This document shows positions 54,307 through 64,000 of a stretch of 64,000 nucleotides of DNA, piece after piece. The stretch comes from Septoria linicola (taxonomy: Eukaryota > Ascomycota > Dothideomycetes > Mycosphaerellales > Mycosphaerellaceae), in NCBI GenBank assembly GCA_024114885.1, contig CP099418.1, forward strand, positions 1,364,001 to 1,428,000, read 5' to 3'. The position numbers and the translations under genes are program-made. The notes under the pieces are model-generated. The model did no database searches and was not told where the DNA came from. It saw only the letters and a program-made list of their open reading frames with translations. How positions within the stretch are numbered: the first letter of the stretch is position 1; every line of letters starts with the position of its first letter.

Positions 54307-55810
54307 ATGCAAGCACGACCAGGGCTAGAACGATGCCCAAACGAGATCATTGAATGCGTTGTTGTTCTGCTCGAACTCAGCGACATGTGCCACTTGCGGC
54401 TGGCCAGTCGTGTACTGCTCGGTAAAGCGACGCAGGACTACTTCAAGTCCTTCTGCAAGCACAAGCATGTTGACTTGACCAAGACTGCTATCCAAATATT
54501 GATCGATATCACTCAACCAGGGATGCTCGGCTGCCATATTGAGGAGCTGACTCTTGTAGGTGTAGTCAACAATACACTGAGCTTCGAGTCCATCGTCCGC
54601 AAGAGGACCAAGCCGGTCGTGGAACATAATGGGCCAATGACAATGTCGACTGAAGTCCGATGCACAGAAGACGAGGTTCAGCGGGCACAGCGAGATCTCC
54701 AAGATCTGAGACAACGTCAAGCCGACGACACTTCCTTCATCGAATCTGGTCATGCCGTCGAACTTCTCTCTCAAGCATTCAAGAATCTCGCAGAGAACGG
54801 ATGCAACATACCTTTGCCTAATCTCAAGCTTGACGTGGTAGTGTTTCGAGAAGATGCTACCACTCGCCTGTCAGCACTCCAGGGTGGAGGCTGGAAGATG
54901 ATCTGGTCATGTGCATCTCAAACTCTCAAAGTCACGATCAATGCTCTTGCTCAAAGTCGGCTTCCGCTCAACGAGCTGGACAAGTACAGCGAGGTGCTAC
55001 GCTGTGCAGTTGCACGAGACCAGCTAGCTCATTTGCCCACCTCTGACCCTGGTCTAAAGGAGTCCTTCAAGCATCTCAAAGCACTGTCGATCAGTCTGAG
55101 TCACAGAGTCATCGATGCAACGAAACAGGATCAAACCGGGTTTGCAGATTCGGCTGAGCGTGTATCGTACTCGAATGTACCAATCTACCGCGACGTTGAC
55201 ATATTACGAGCTGAAGCTGCGCATGAAGAGAACTTTGTGGGCCTCGCAAACCTATTGAAAGTATGCGAGGACTCTCTGGAGAGACTGGACATCCATCAGT
55301 ATTCTCTCGAGCGAAGGAAATTGAAGCAAGATGATATGCACGACGAGAAGATCATGCAGGTGATGGTGCAAAATACCAATCTGAGATCATTAACAGGGGC
55401 AATGCTGAGAGGGTTATGGTTCAACGAGGTTGATTTGCTAGCATTCCTCAAGCAGTCCCGCAACTTGAGGCAGGTCGTCTTGCAAGACATGCGCATGAGA
55501 GAGGGAAGTTGGACAGGCGTCTTCGACATGTTGACTGCAAATTCAACGGAGCAGAAGGCAGCCAAGATGGACTTTCTGCTTGTCGATGATCTCTTCGAGG
55601 CCGGAAGTCTGCTTTATCTCGATGGAGAAGCTACAGGCGAGCCCAATGCCAACGCTGGATCGAACGATGGGGGCGAATGGGTTTCTGAGGAAGGGTGGCG
55701 AAGACATGCAGAGGGAGGTCAAGTATCACTTTGCTCAAGCCAGACCACTCGGTAGCCCTCAGGCGTGGAACTGGCAAGAGGCCAGAAGATTGGCTTACGG
55801 TCCGCCGTGA
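54307..55810 (+). pseudogene. F-box-like protein gene with a frameshift near the 3' end
   Basis: ATG 54307 begins an F-box-like motif (CPNEIIECVVVLLELSDMCHL...RLASRVLLGKATQDYF) typical of a large fungal family, followed by a long helical body with a coiled-coil piece (RAQRDLQDLRQRQ) and leucine-rich parts. As written the frame ends at 55755 after 482 aa. But the +1 frame from about 55673 to the TGA at 55808-55810 carries what looks like the family's real tail: EVKYHFAQARPLGSPQAW, then YGPP. The switch falls in a run of five G at 55669-55673; one G fewer would join the two. F-box proteins select targets for SCF ubiquitin ligases. The gene may be decaying, or the base may be an assembly error. 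Confidence 0.7.
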
Positions 55811-55849
55811 TGGTAAGAACTACTACATGACCTCTTTCTCGAGCATGCA

Positions 55850-56077
55850 ATGCAGAGATGGGCTCGTTTCACAGTCACTCACCCGAGTGTCGCCAGCGAA
55901 CTACCCTTGCAGGCAGGGGGCTCGAAGACTGCGGAGGGCTCCTCCCTGATGTATCCACTTGTTGGAGCTGTTCTAGACCACGGCAACTGGGAAGTAGATG
56001 TTCGCTATGAAGCTATGCTGGTTATTCTGACAGCGTCTGCTTCGAATTCCGAAGTCTCCGACGAAGGCGAAGAGTAA
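55850..56077 (+). other. Short open frame after the F-box gene
   Basis: ATG at 55850 opens 75 codons (MQRWARFTVTHPSVAS...) ending in an acidic SEVSDEGEE. The composition is protein-like. It could be a small gene or a last exon of the F-box gene (a GTAAGA at 55814 and CAG at 55855 frame a possible 40-odd-base intron), but no phase works cleanly with the preceding tail. Not recognised. Confidence 0.25.
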
Positions 56078-57062
56078 TACGATGATAATCTGCTTGCACT
56101 CATCACAAGTAGTGGTTTCGAAAAGATCGTCAGCGGCGGAAGGGAGAGCGGCAGTGGCGTTGGACGTGCTCCGGCTCTTCCTTCTTGACTATGGCTTCTC
56201 TATCACGAACTTGTGCAGGATTCAACGAAGCATGTTGACATCAAACAAGTGAAGAATGATCGTTCAGTGAGCAAGTGTACGGTTGAATACTGTCATGGTA
56301 CTATACAAGCTGACACGCGCGTTCTGCACTTCTCCTGTGTCGAGCGTGTTCAACCGCATCGCTGGAACTTCGGAGACTTGGCGGGTCCGTTGTCCACATC
56401 GCATCCCATCCACTTCTGTCTTTAGAAACACGCCGTGCTGAGACGGCCGAGCGATGATCGTGCGCGCAGTATACGACGCGCGATCGCTTCTCTCCTTCTG
56501 GACCTGTGGATGAGTGGAGACTCTGCCACTGCACTGACTTCGATATGCAGAAGTAATGCGACCAGGGATGCGGGCTTTTCCGATTTTCACAGGACAGACA
56601 GACACGCAGAAACACACTTTCTGTTCCTGCAGCTTGCTCTCCTCACTGATACCTTCACTTTTGCATCTATTCTTTCGTCCCCAACACATCACCTTCCTTC
56701 TCAATGCTCTAGACCATCTCTTGCACGGCTGATTGATTCTTCTTGTCACCACTTCGCGCATTTCCATCATTCGCTCACCGACATACACATACATGTTCAC
56801 TTTATCTATCAGCAACACAGCCAGCACAACTTTGCACAAACCTTAATTGGCACTTCTGCTGCTACTCGACGTCAGCGCAGGGTCCACTCAACAAATCCAC
56901 GGAACAGCAACGCCAGCCAGCGAGCCCATACCGCGTGGGCGCCTAGCGCTTAGTGTCGACGTCTGCTGTCTTTGCTCTCCGCATTGAAGACTCTCCTTCT
57001 CCTTACACTCATCGCTTTCCAGCTCACTCGTTTGCTGGATCGCCTCAACCACCACCGCAGAC
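56078..57062. other. Upstream region of the MscS channel gene
   Basis: About 980 bases without a supported gene. The right half (56600-57050) is rich in C and T on the plus strand and likely holds promoter and leader. Confidence 0.5.
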
Positions 57063-60000
57063 ATGACGACGCCCGTGGACGAGAGGCCCGAGCCCACCTA
57101 TGCTCAACCGTCGTACAACATGAGCAATCCTGGCCAAAATCCGCAAGGGAGATCCAGCCTCGATAGACCCTCGTTACCCTCATATAATGTCAACCATCCC
57201 TCACAACGCGAAGCGCGAGCCAATAGCTCCGAAGAGGGAACCATGATCGACGAGACTGACGCGAATGGCCACCATGATCGGAAGGAAAGGGAGGAGTCAG
57301 AGCACAAGTATGATGGGTTGGCTCCGCATGGCCGGCCGCGGAGTGGGAGCCATCTCACCGTGGAAACACAGTATGAGCCGCGCGATCCACTGCGGAACTA
57401 CGCCTCCCCAACCCAGACACGAGAACAGGCCAATCGACTAGACGATGATCTGACTCTGTTGAAAATCGAAAGACAAATCTCGCGCCAGGAAGAAGAGGAC
57501 GAGCTATCCCGTTCCAAGAGCCGAGGAGGAGATACACACCGAAGCAAGTCGCGCACACGCACCGACCATGTGGACGAGTTCGACGAGGCAACAAACCCGG
57601 TCCACGAGAAGACTCAGGTGTACAAGCCAGTCGAGCACCCGACCACGAAAGTTGGTAAATTCTTGAAACGCGTTCACCAATCGAATTTCCTGATCCGATG
57701 GTTTACATACATCCTGCCAGTGACTCTGATCCTGCTGATCCCATTGCTTTTGGGAGCTCTATTATTTGAGAATGCAGTCGTGGGTGGTGTATATCTTGTG
57801 TGGTTTATGATCTGGTTGGAAATCGTATGGCTCACTCTGTGGGCGGGCAGAGTACTGGCAAAGTGCCTCCCATGGCCCATAGGCATGTTCTCCAGCTTCT
57901 TTACGAACAACAGCAAGAAGTGGCGAGACATGGGCAAGCAGCTTGAACTACCTGCAACTCTATTCTTCTGGTGGCTGGCCATCGAAATTTCGTTCTTGCC
58001 TACCATGAAGAACCACCAGCGAGATCATCCCTACGGCTACACCCCAGAGTGGATGGGCACCATGAACAAAGTCCTCGTCAGCTTTCTTGTGGGCGCGGTT
58101 TTGAACTTTGTGGAGAAGATCATTATTCAGCTCATCGCCATCAGCTTCCATCTGAGGACATACGCGGATCGCATTGAGATCAACAAGTTCCAGATCGGCT
58201 CGTTGACCAAACTGTACACTTTCTCCAAGGAAAAGATTGCCATGGACGATGCCGAATTCGAGGAGCGCGAGGGGCCGGGCAGTGGCGCCCGCACACCTGG
58301 CCAGGCCTTGAATGAAGCAAAGATGGCCGCTAAACAAGGATTCAGCAAGTTCGGCGACGTAGCTGGAAAGGTTGCTGGCGATTTCACTGGACGACAAGTG
58401 ACCAAAAGCACTCACCCAACTCAAGTCGTCCTCGCCTTGCTTGGATCGACTTCCGGAGCTCAGGTCCTTGCTCGCCGTCTCTATCGTACATTTGCTCGCG
58501 AAGACATCGAGACTGTCATTGCCGATGACTTGCGACCAGCTTTCGAAAACGACGAGGAGGCCACTGCCGCGTTTACTATGTTCGATAAAGACATGAACGG
58601 CGATATCTCCATGGAGGAGCTGGAAGCCGTGTGCGTCGAAATTGGGCGAGAGAGAAAGAGCATCACCGCGTCGCTCAAAGACCTGGATAGTGTCGTCGCC
58701 AAGCTCGACGATGTCTTCATGTTCATTGTTTGCGTCATCGTTATCCTGGTGTTCATCTCACTCATATCGACCTCCGCCGCTGGTGTTTTGACTTCAGCAG
58801 GAAGCGCAGTTCTTGCCCTTTCATGGCTTTTCAGCGCAACCGCGCAGGAATTCTTGCAGTCCGTCATCTTCGTCTTCGTCAAGCACCCGTTCGATGTCGG
58901 AGACCGTGTCGGGATCTATGGCAACAGTAAGTCTGATATGCTCAACCTATGTTGATTGTGCGCTAACACATTGGCAGCGGGGTCCATGCTCAAAGGAGAC
59001 GATTACTTCGTGAAGGAGATATCGCTTCTGTACACCGAGTTCAAGAAGATGGAAGGTCATATCGTCCAGGCGCCAAACAGCTACCTTAATACCCTCTTCA
59101 TTCTCAATCAGCGACGTTCCGGAGGCCTCGCGGAAGCTGTCAGCATCACCATCAAGTTCGGCACAACGCTCGAGCAGATCGACGGCTTGCGGACCAAGCT
59201 TCTGGAGTTCGTCAAGTCCGAAAAGCGCGAATACCAGGGTAACATTCTAACAGAATTACGCGACATTGTTGAGGTACACTCCATGAACTTGAATGTGGTT
59301 TTCTTCTACAAGTCCAATTGGCAGAACGAGGGTCTGCGTCTGGCCCGTCGCAACAAGTTCATCTGCGCAATGATGGTCACCATGCAAGAGCTTGGCATCG
59401 AAGGTCCTTACATGCGCTTCCCTGGCATGCGCGCGAGCTTTCCCATGTATCTTTCCAATATCCCGCACGTGGGTAGTAATGGCGCCGGACACAATGGCAC
59501 ACCAGACCATCCACATGGCACCCAAGAGAGCGCAGAAGGATACCAGGATCCACCATTCGTAGCCCCGGCACACGGCCAAGAAGATCCCGCCGGGTCGGAG
59601 ACGCCTCATTCCCGAATGCGGAGCGGCTCGATCTTGAAGCACAGTGGCAGCTCTCGAGCACGAGGCGAGACGCTCTCCAATATGAGCAAGCGCGTTGACT
59701 TCAGCTTAGGTATGAAGAGCTACGCGGCGATGGGCGACCTGACTGGAGACGTCTACGAGGATCGGAACTTCGACAAACCACGCATTGATATCATTGAGGC
59801 TTCTCGTGAACGTGAGAGATCCGAAGCGCGCGCTCGCTCGTCGCAGGAGCGGGCAGCACGGGCCAGCTACGAGTCCGCTCACTCTACTGGCCGTGATGCA
59901 TTCGTTGCCGGAGGTTTAGCACGACGTGCAACCGACGCTTCTGGTCGCGCAAGGAGTAGCATGCATCGCAACCGTTTCTTTGGTCGCTCGCATGGCGAAG

Positions 60001-60284
60001 CTGACGATATGGAGCGTGGGGTTGCCATGGCTGATATTCCTGAGGAGTCGAGAAATGCGACGGCGAGCAATACTCCTGGTGGTCGTATAGATCCTAGATC
60101 CGGCATGGTGTCGCCTGCAGCCTGGAGGATGACTACCGATGAGAGCAATCTGCACCCACCCGTGCCACCTCAATTACCCAGGCAAGTTAGCGGCAATGGA
60201 ACGCTTGGAAATGTCCCACACGTTGAGGTTCCTGAAGGTCACAGGACTCCAGGAGGGGTCGGAAGGAGCCAAACATTGATGTAG
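57063..60284 (+). CDS. Mechanosensitive channel, MscS family with EF hand (Msy1/Msy2-like)
   Basis: Ion channel that opens on membrane tension, in fungi placed in the ER and involved in calcium and osmotic stress. Exons 57063-58926 and 58978-60284 give 1056 aa; the 51-base intron (GTAAGT...CAG) joins VGIYGN to TGSMLKGDDY inside the MscS beta domain. A disordered charged head (1-200) precedes four or five hydrophobic segments (about 215-370). An EF hand sits near 505-520 (DKDMNGDISMEEL). Then come the pore-lining helix and MscS core, LISTSAAGVLTSAGSAVLALSW and FVKHPFDVGDRV near 610. The cytoplasmic tail after 760 is long, Ser/Arg-rich and disordered. Confidence 0.94.
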
Positions 60285-60947
60285 AACCCCGTGCAACACC
60301 CCAAGATGCGTGGGTTGGAGCATTTACATTACAATTCGGAGTACGGTAGCGGTGCAGGCATTGAATTGCGGCATATGGGAGGAGCGAAGCATAGATGTAC
60401 TAAAGAGACGGCAGAGCCGAATAAAGGATAGACCAGATTAGCGTTGACGAAGAGTGTGCAGATAGAACTAGAGCCGCTGCGGCACGACAGAACGAAAGCA
60501 AGTTTATTTGTCTTTGATTAGGTTGACCACATTTCTTGATTTGTCGTGCGCTGTGAGAAGGTATCCATGCTGACAGAGTTGAGGTTGGGCGAAGCTCCCA
60601 ATTGTCGCGCCAACCTTCGTCAAATCTGATAGATGAATTGATTCGAGACAAAACTGAAACCCCAGATTTGAAGAATGCCCCTCGGTCGAGTTTACCGCTC
60701 GGTCGAGTTTACCGCTCGGTCGAGTTTATTTGAAGCATTCCCAGATGGCCTAGCAAGACTGGAGAAGACTTGATCTATATTCGGCGACTATGGCGCCTTA
60801 CTTGCCAGTTCACATGGGACTTTCTGTTCTTTGGGTCAACATGCTCGCTAAGCTTCAGTAGAGCCACTGATTCTAGTCGGCACATGGAGCCAGATTTTGA
60901 GGACAACCATATCATAGTATATATTCTTCACATCTCGCGCGCATGAG
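60285..60947. other. Intergenic with a 17-base tandem repeat
   Basis: About 660 bases between two plus-strand genes; apart from the repeat at 60681-60728 nothing is seen. Confidence 0.45.
60681..60728 (+). repeat. 17-base tandem repeat, 2.8 copies
   Basis: CTCGGTCGAGTTTACCG occurs at 60681 and 60698 without mismatch, and a third copy starts at 60715 and breaks after GAGTTTA. Each unit contains the near-palindrome CTCGGTCGAG. Confidence 0.95.
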
Positions 60948-61571
60948 ATGAGGTCCAGTCGCATGTCAGATGAATCCAAAATTGCATGTTTCGTAAAACA
61001 CCAGGCCATGGCTACAGATCCCGTCATCTCGCCTCGCGGCACCAGCTTATCCCATCGAAGTTCATATCTACAAGCACCAATCCTTCTCCCGAACGGGCAG
61101 AAGATCCCTACTCGCAGTAGCAGTCTCCGAGCATCGAATGATGACTCGCACTCGACCAACTTGACGCTTCGACCGCCTCTTACCAAGTCCGAGCGAAGCT
61201 GCTCTACCTCTGTCTATTGGCGGGATATCGAAGAAACAAAGTCCATGCGATCGATACCCAAATCTCGCAAATGGCCTTGTGCACCACCTTTCTATGACCT
61301 GCTAAAGTATGAGACGTCGGGGAGAGATCTTGATGAAGCTGAGGGTCGCACACCTGATCATAGTCCGGAGATACAATTGCCGGAACCGACGCTGTATGAG
61401 AGGATTGTTAGGGGGCTTAGAGGTAGGGCTGATAGCGTTCTTGAGACTTCAATGTCGGTCGGTGGGGAGAGCAGGAAGGTTGCAGGCAAGAAATGTCCTG
61501 TTGTTACTGTGACTGTGGGTGTGATCGACAGAGAGGATATACGAGGGGTAGTTGAGTCCAGTGATCAGTAG
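60948..61571 (+). CDS. Hypothetical protein, Ser/Arg-rich
   Basis: A single exon of 207 aa from ATG 60948. No membrane helix or signal peptide. The first half is Ser/Arg/Thr-rich and probably disordered; a small structured-looking part follows (KWPCAPPFYDLLKYE, then LYERIVRGLRGRADSVLE) and a Val-rich end, CPVVTVTVGVIDRED. An alternative start is the Met at codon 6. I do not recognise a domain. Length and composition make it a plausible but unproven gene. Confidence 0.5.
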   Translation: MRSSRMSDESKIACFVKHQAMATDPVISPRGTSLSHRSSYLQAPILLPNGQKIPTRSSSLRASNDDSHSTNLTLRPPLTKSERSCSTSVYWRDIEETKSMRSIPKSRKWPCAPPFYDLLKYETSGRDLDEAEGRTPDHSPEIQLPEPTLYERIVRGLRGRADSVLETSMSVGGESRKVAGKKCPVVTVTVGVIDREDIRGVVESSDQ

Positions 61572-62680
61572 TTACGAGACTAGGAAGAGGTCTCAAAAAT
61601 CGTCTAGAAACTATGTGCTTGACTTGAGAAGGGCTACGAGCTCGAATGCATATTCAAAATAGTTTGAATGATCGGAAGGAAGCTTCAGGGCTGTATTCTC
61701 AGCACTAAAATGCGTGGACAACATACAAAGATATGCTGTAGCTCTCACCATTCTCGTTCTGGGTCGCTACGCGGAGCCAACAATCAGGTTTTCCTGGTAA
61801 TTGGGTAGAACAAGCATTGGCATTTGTACTTTTGATCCCGATAGAGCTTGTGGAATTACGAGTTGTCTAAGGGACTTTCAATTGCAATTTTGTCAGACCT
61901 GCAAGTCGGAAATGCATCATTCCTAGCAACGAGAGCAAGTCTAGCGGTCTGAAGCTGCGGACGTCTGACGAGGTAGGCCTCGAGCTTTGCCGTTGCACTG
62001 TTTGGCAGAGAGCCAAGTCTGAAGTCATGTCTTGTCTCCACGACTTCGAGAGGCTGTGTAGGCTTGTCAGTCCTCTTCAGCCACGTGCTAAGCCGTGCTA
62101 AGGTCGGAGTGTGATTGGTAATCTTGGCATCATGGTCTTTGTCACTTGTCCATGCCTGTCAGCTTGGAGTCTTGGTCGCCAACAGCCAAATGGGAGTGGC
62201 TCGTGAAAATCCCTCAAGTGGCTTCAAGCATGATAATCCAAGCTGGGAGCTTTGCTAGACCCTCGGAAGCAAGAGTCTGCTCTAGCTGCTGGCGACGACG
62301 AGTGGGTTGCAGACAGACTCTTGGCCTCACTGTCCAAGCAGCTTCTTCGTTCGTCCTCGGGATCATCACTCGGCCTGGGCGGCGTGTGACTTGCTGGGCA
62401 ACTGGCGTGTATCAATTGCTGCGGCGACACTGCTTGATTGTGGTGGTGTCTGCAGACGATGTCATATGAGAATGGGAATAGAGTTCAATTGGACACTGAA
62501 CGTGCTGCTTGATTTCGTCACAGGTTGGCGCCAAGGAAGAGGAAGAGCTCGAGAAGCTCGCTCTCCACTTGCTTCTGGCGGCCATTGAGATGAGCCTGGA
62601 TCTGGGCTAAGGTACGTATATACAGGCCGTCTCTTCCCTTCTCAATTGCTTGAAACTATAGATCGTCGCTCACAGTCACC
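61572..62680. other. Intergenic, 1.1 kb
   Basis: No supported gene. The right end should contain the promoter of the PI-PLC gene. Confidence 0.45.
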
Positions 62681-64000
62681 ATGGCAGGTCCTCTCACCGT
62701 GCGCAATTTGACGGCGCAACCTCTGACGATCAAACTCGTTGAGCGATATGAACACCCCTCTTCGAGAAGAGTGTCGACGGCGGACGCCAGACCCACCGAC
62801 AATTTCAGACGCAAGTCCAGTGCAGGCTTGGAAGCCTTGACCAAGAACTTGACAAGCTTGATGAGCAATGTCACTGGTGGAGGGAACCATGCGCCAACCA
62901 GAGCAGAGCTGGGGGACAAGGCAGAAAGTTTTGCCCACCAAGACGTAGACATTCGCTTGGAGCCTTTTAGCACGAACAAGACCGATGTCAAGCTCACAGA
63001 ACGAGATGCCAACGATATTGTACGCTTGACACTGGAAGGCGATGGAGGTGGTAGGTGGCGTGTAGACGTGCCCACCCGGACTTCAGTGGCAGAGAAGCTG
63101 AGTGCCCTCACACCCGATCCTAAGCACGACTACAGAGCTCTATACCTCCAGCAGACTGCTTTTGTGGCAATAGTAGAAGACTACAATCCCAAAGCCTGGA
63201 TGAAGGAGTTGCACGATGACACATCTTTAGCCGCGCTGTCCATTCCAGGAACGCACAATTCGCCGACTTACCACAAAGCCCTTCCCTCTGTCCGATGTCA
63301 GGCTGTCTCACCTCGAGAACAGCTCGATAATGGTATTCGTTTCTTCGATATTCGCGTTCAGCCTCAAAACACCGACGATGCTAAGAATGACGAGTTGAAC
63401 CTGGTGCATGGAGTATTTCCCATTTCTCTGACAGGCCCCAAGAAGTTCCGCGATCTCCTTAACGTCGTTCGAGATTTCCTCAAAGAGAATCCATCCGAGA
63501 CTGTGATCTTCTCGCTGAAACGTGAAGGCGCCGGCGATGCTACAGACCAACAGCTGTCACAGATCCTACGTGATCACTACACAGGGGGCTTCCAGACAGC
63601 CGGGATCAACAATTGGTACACCGAGCCTAGGGTCCCCAAGCTCGGTGAAGTGCGCGGCAAGATCGTTGTCATGCGACGATTTGCGCTCTCAGAACGCATT
63701 AGATCGGAATGGCAAGGTCGAGGCTGGGGCCTTAATGCTGAGAACTGGGCATACAATACCCCAGACTGCACGTATGGAGATGTTCGCGTCCAAGACTTCT
63801 GCGAGGTGCTCGAGACAGAGAATATCGACAAGAAAATTGGGCTTTGCTGCGATCACTTCGAGCGTGCCGCAGGTGTTGTCTGTCCAGTACCTGGCGTCAC
63901 GACGGATGCGGTGAATCCTGTCCCAGCAGGACCACTTTATGTCAACTTCCTCAGTGCATCAAACTTCTGGAAAGTCGGCTGCTGGCCGGATAAAATCGCA
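62681..64000 (+). CDS. PI-PLC X-domain phospholipase (3' end cut by window edge)
   Basis: At least 440 codons run to the right edge without a stop. Residues 1-170 are an N-terminal region of fungal type with no clear domain. The X domain follows: IPGTHNSPTYH with the first catalytic His192, EQLDNGIRFFDIRV with the conserved Arg/Asp, LVHGVFPISL with the second His243, and ENPSETVIFSLKRE. This is the bacterial-type or X-domain-only PI-PLC fold, which cleaves phosphatidylinositol to diacylglycerol and a cyclic inositol phosphate without a Y or C2 domain. No signal peptide is seen at the ATG, so an intracellular place is more likely. The C-terminal end and any further exon are outside the window. 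Confidence 0.88.
   Translation, partial: MAGPLTVRNLTAQPLTIKLVERYEHPSSRRVSTADARPTDNFRRKSSAGLEALTKNLTSLMSNVTGGGNHAPTRAELGDKAESFAHQDVDIRLEPFSTNKTDVKLTERDANDIVRLTLEGDGGGRWRVDVPTRTSVAEKLSALTPDPKHDYRALYLQQTAFVAIVEDYNPKAWMKELHDDTSLAALSIPGTHNSPTYHKALPSVRCQAVSPREQLDNGIRFFDIRVQPQNTDDAKNDELNLVHGVFPISLTGPKKFRDLLNVVRDFLKENPSETVIFSLKREGAGDATDQQLSQILRDHYTGGFQTAGINNWYTEPRVPKLGEVRGKIVVMRRFALSERIRSEWQGRGWGLNAENWAYNTPDCTYGDVRVQDFCEVLETENIDKKIGLCCDHFERAAGVVCPVPGVTTDAVNPVPAGPLYVNFLSASNFWKVGCWPDKIA

Overview
The window is nuclear DNA of a filamentous ascomycete, most likely a dothideomycete related to the Mycosphaerellales (an impression from protein similarity, not tested). Signs are short GT-AG introns of about 40-160 bases that join conserved reading frames, moderately GC-rich codon use, and typical fungal families such as the DHA2 transporters, CYP504 P450, HsbA-like wall protein, Apq12 and a plant-type F-box family. 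All gene models here were built by hand from reading frames, splice signals and remembered protein families; no search was run.

Layout. 1-4658: an aromatic-acid catabolic cluster with a CYP504-type P450 (partial), fumarylacetoacetase and homogentisate dioxygenase. The last two are divergent from one promoter. 5091-6558: an acyl-CoA dehydrogenase with a peroxisomal SKL tail. 6801-11929: a Yta7/ATAD2-type chromatin AAA ATPase. 13712-15995: a calcium-regulated mitochondrial aspartate/glutamate carrier. 16882-18681: an MFS transporter. 18.7-35 kb is gene-poor: a C2H2 zinc-finger protein, ribosomal protein L9, a membrane-anchored glutaredoxin, a GPI-type HsbA-like wall protein, an unknown two-exon gene, and several multi-kilobase stretches where I see no gene. 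35077-35754: a DsbA/FrnE-like oxidoreductase. 37577-43000: an MFS transporter, an FAD monooxygenase and a CoA ligase with a peroxisomal AKL tail, looking like a second small catabolic or secondary-metabolite cluster. 43379-50766: mainly housekeeping genes: VPS23, a secreted GH3 glucosidase, tubulin cofactor E and APQ12. 51186-56077: a DUF6919-like gene interrupted by TGA, a tandem EthD-like plus alpha/beta-hydrolase fusion, and an F-box gene with a one-base frameshift near its end. 57063-60284: an MscS channel with an EF hand. The window ends in a PI-PLC X-domain gene.

How the genes work together. Phenylacetate (or hydroxyphenylacetate) hydroxylation by the P450 feeds homogentisate; HGD opens the ring and FAH releases fumarate and acetoacetate. 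The usual third partner, maleylacetoacetate isomerase, is not seen and may lie beyond the left edge. Two nearby enzymes carry peroxisomal C-termini, so part of the aromatic or acyl metabolism encoded here is probably peroxisomal. The strongest observations for a second look are the catabolic cluster with its promoter repeat, the transporter-monooxygenase-ligase group, the EthD-hydrolase fusion, and two genes with single-base lesions that suggest recent decay or assembly error.
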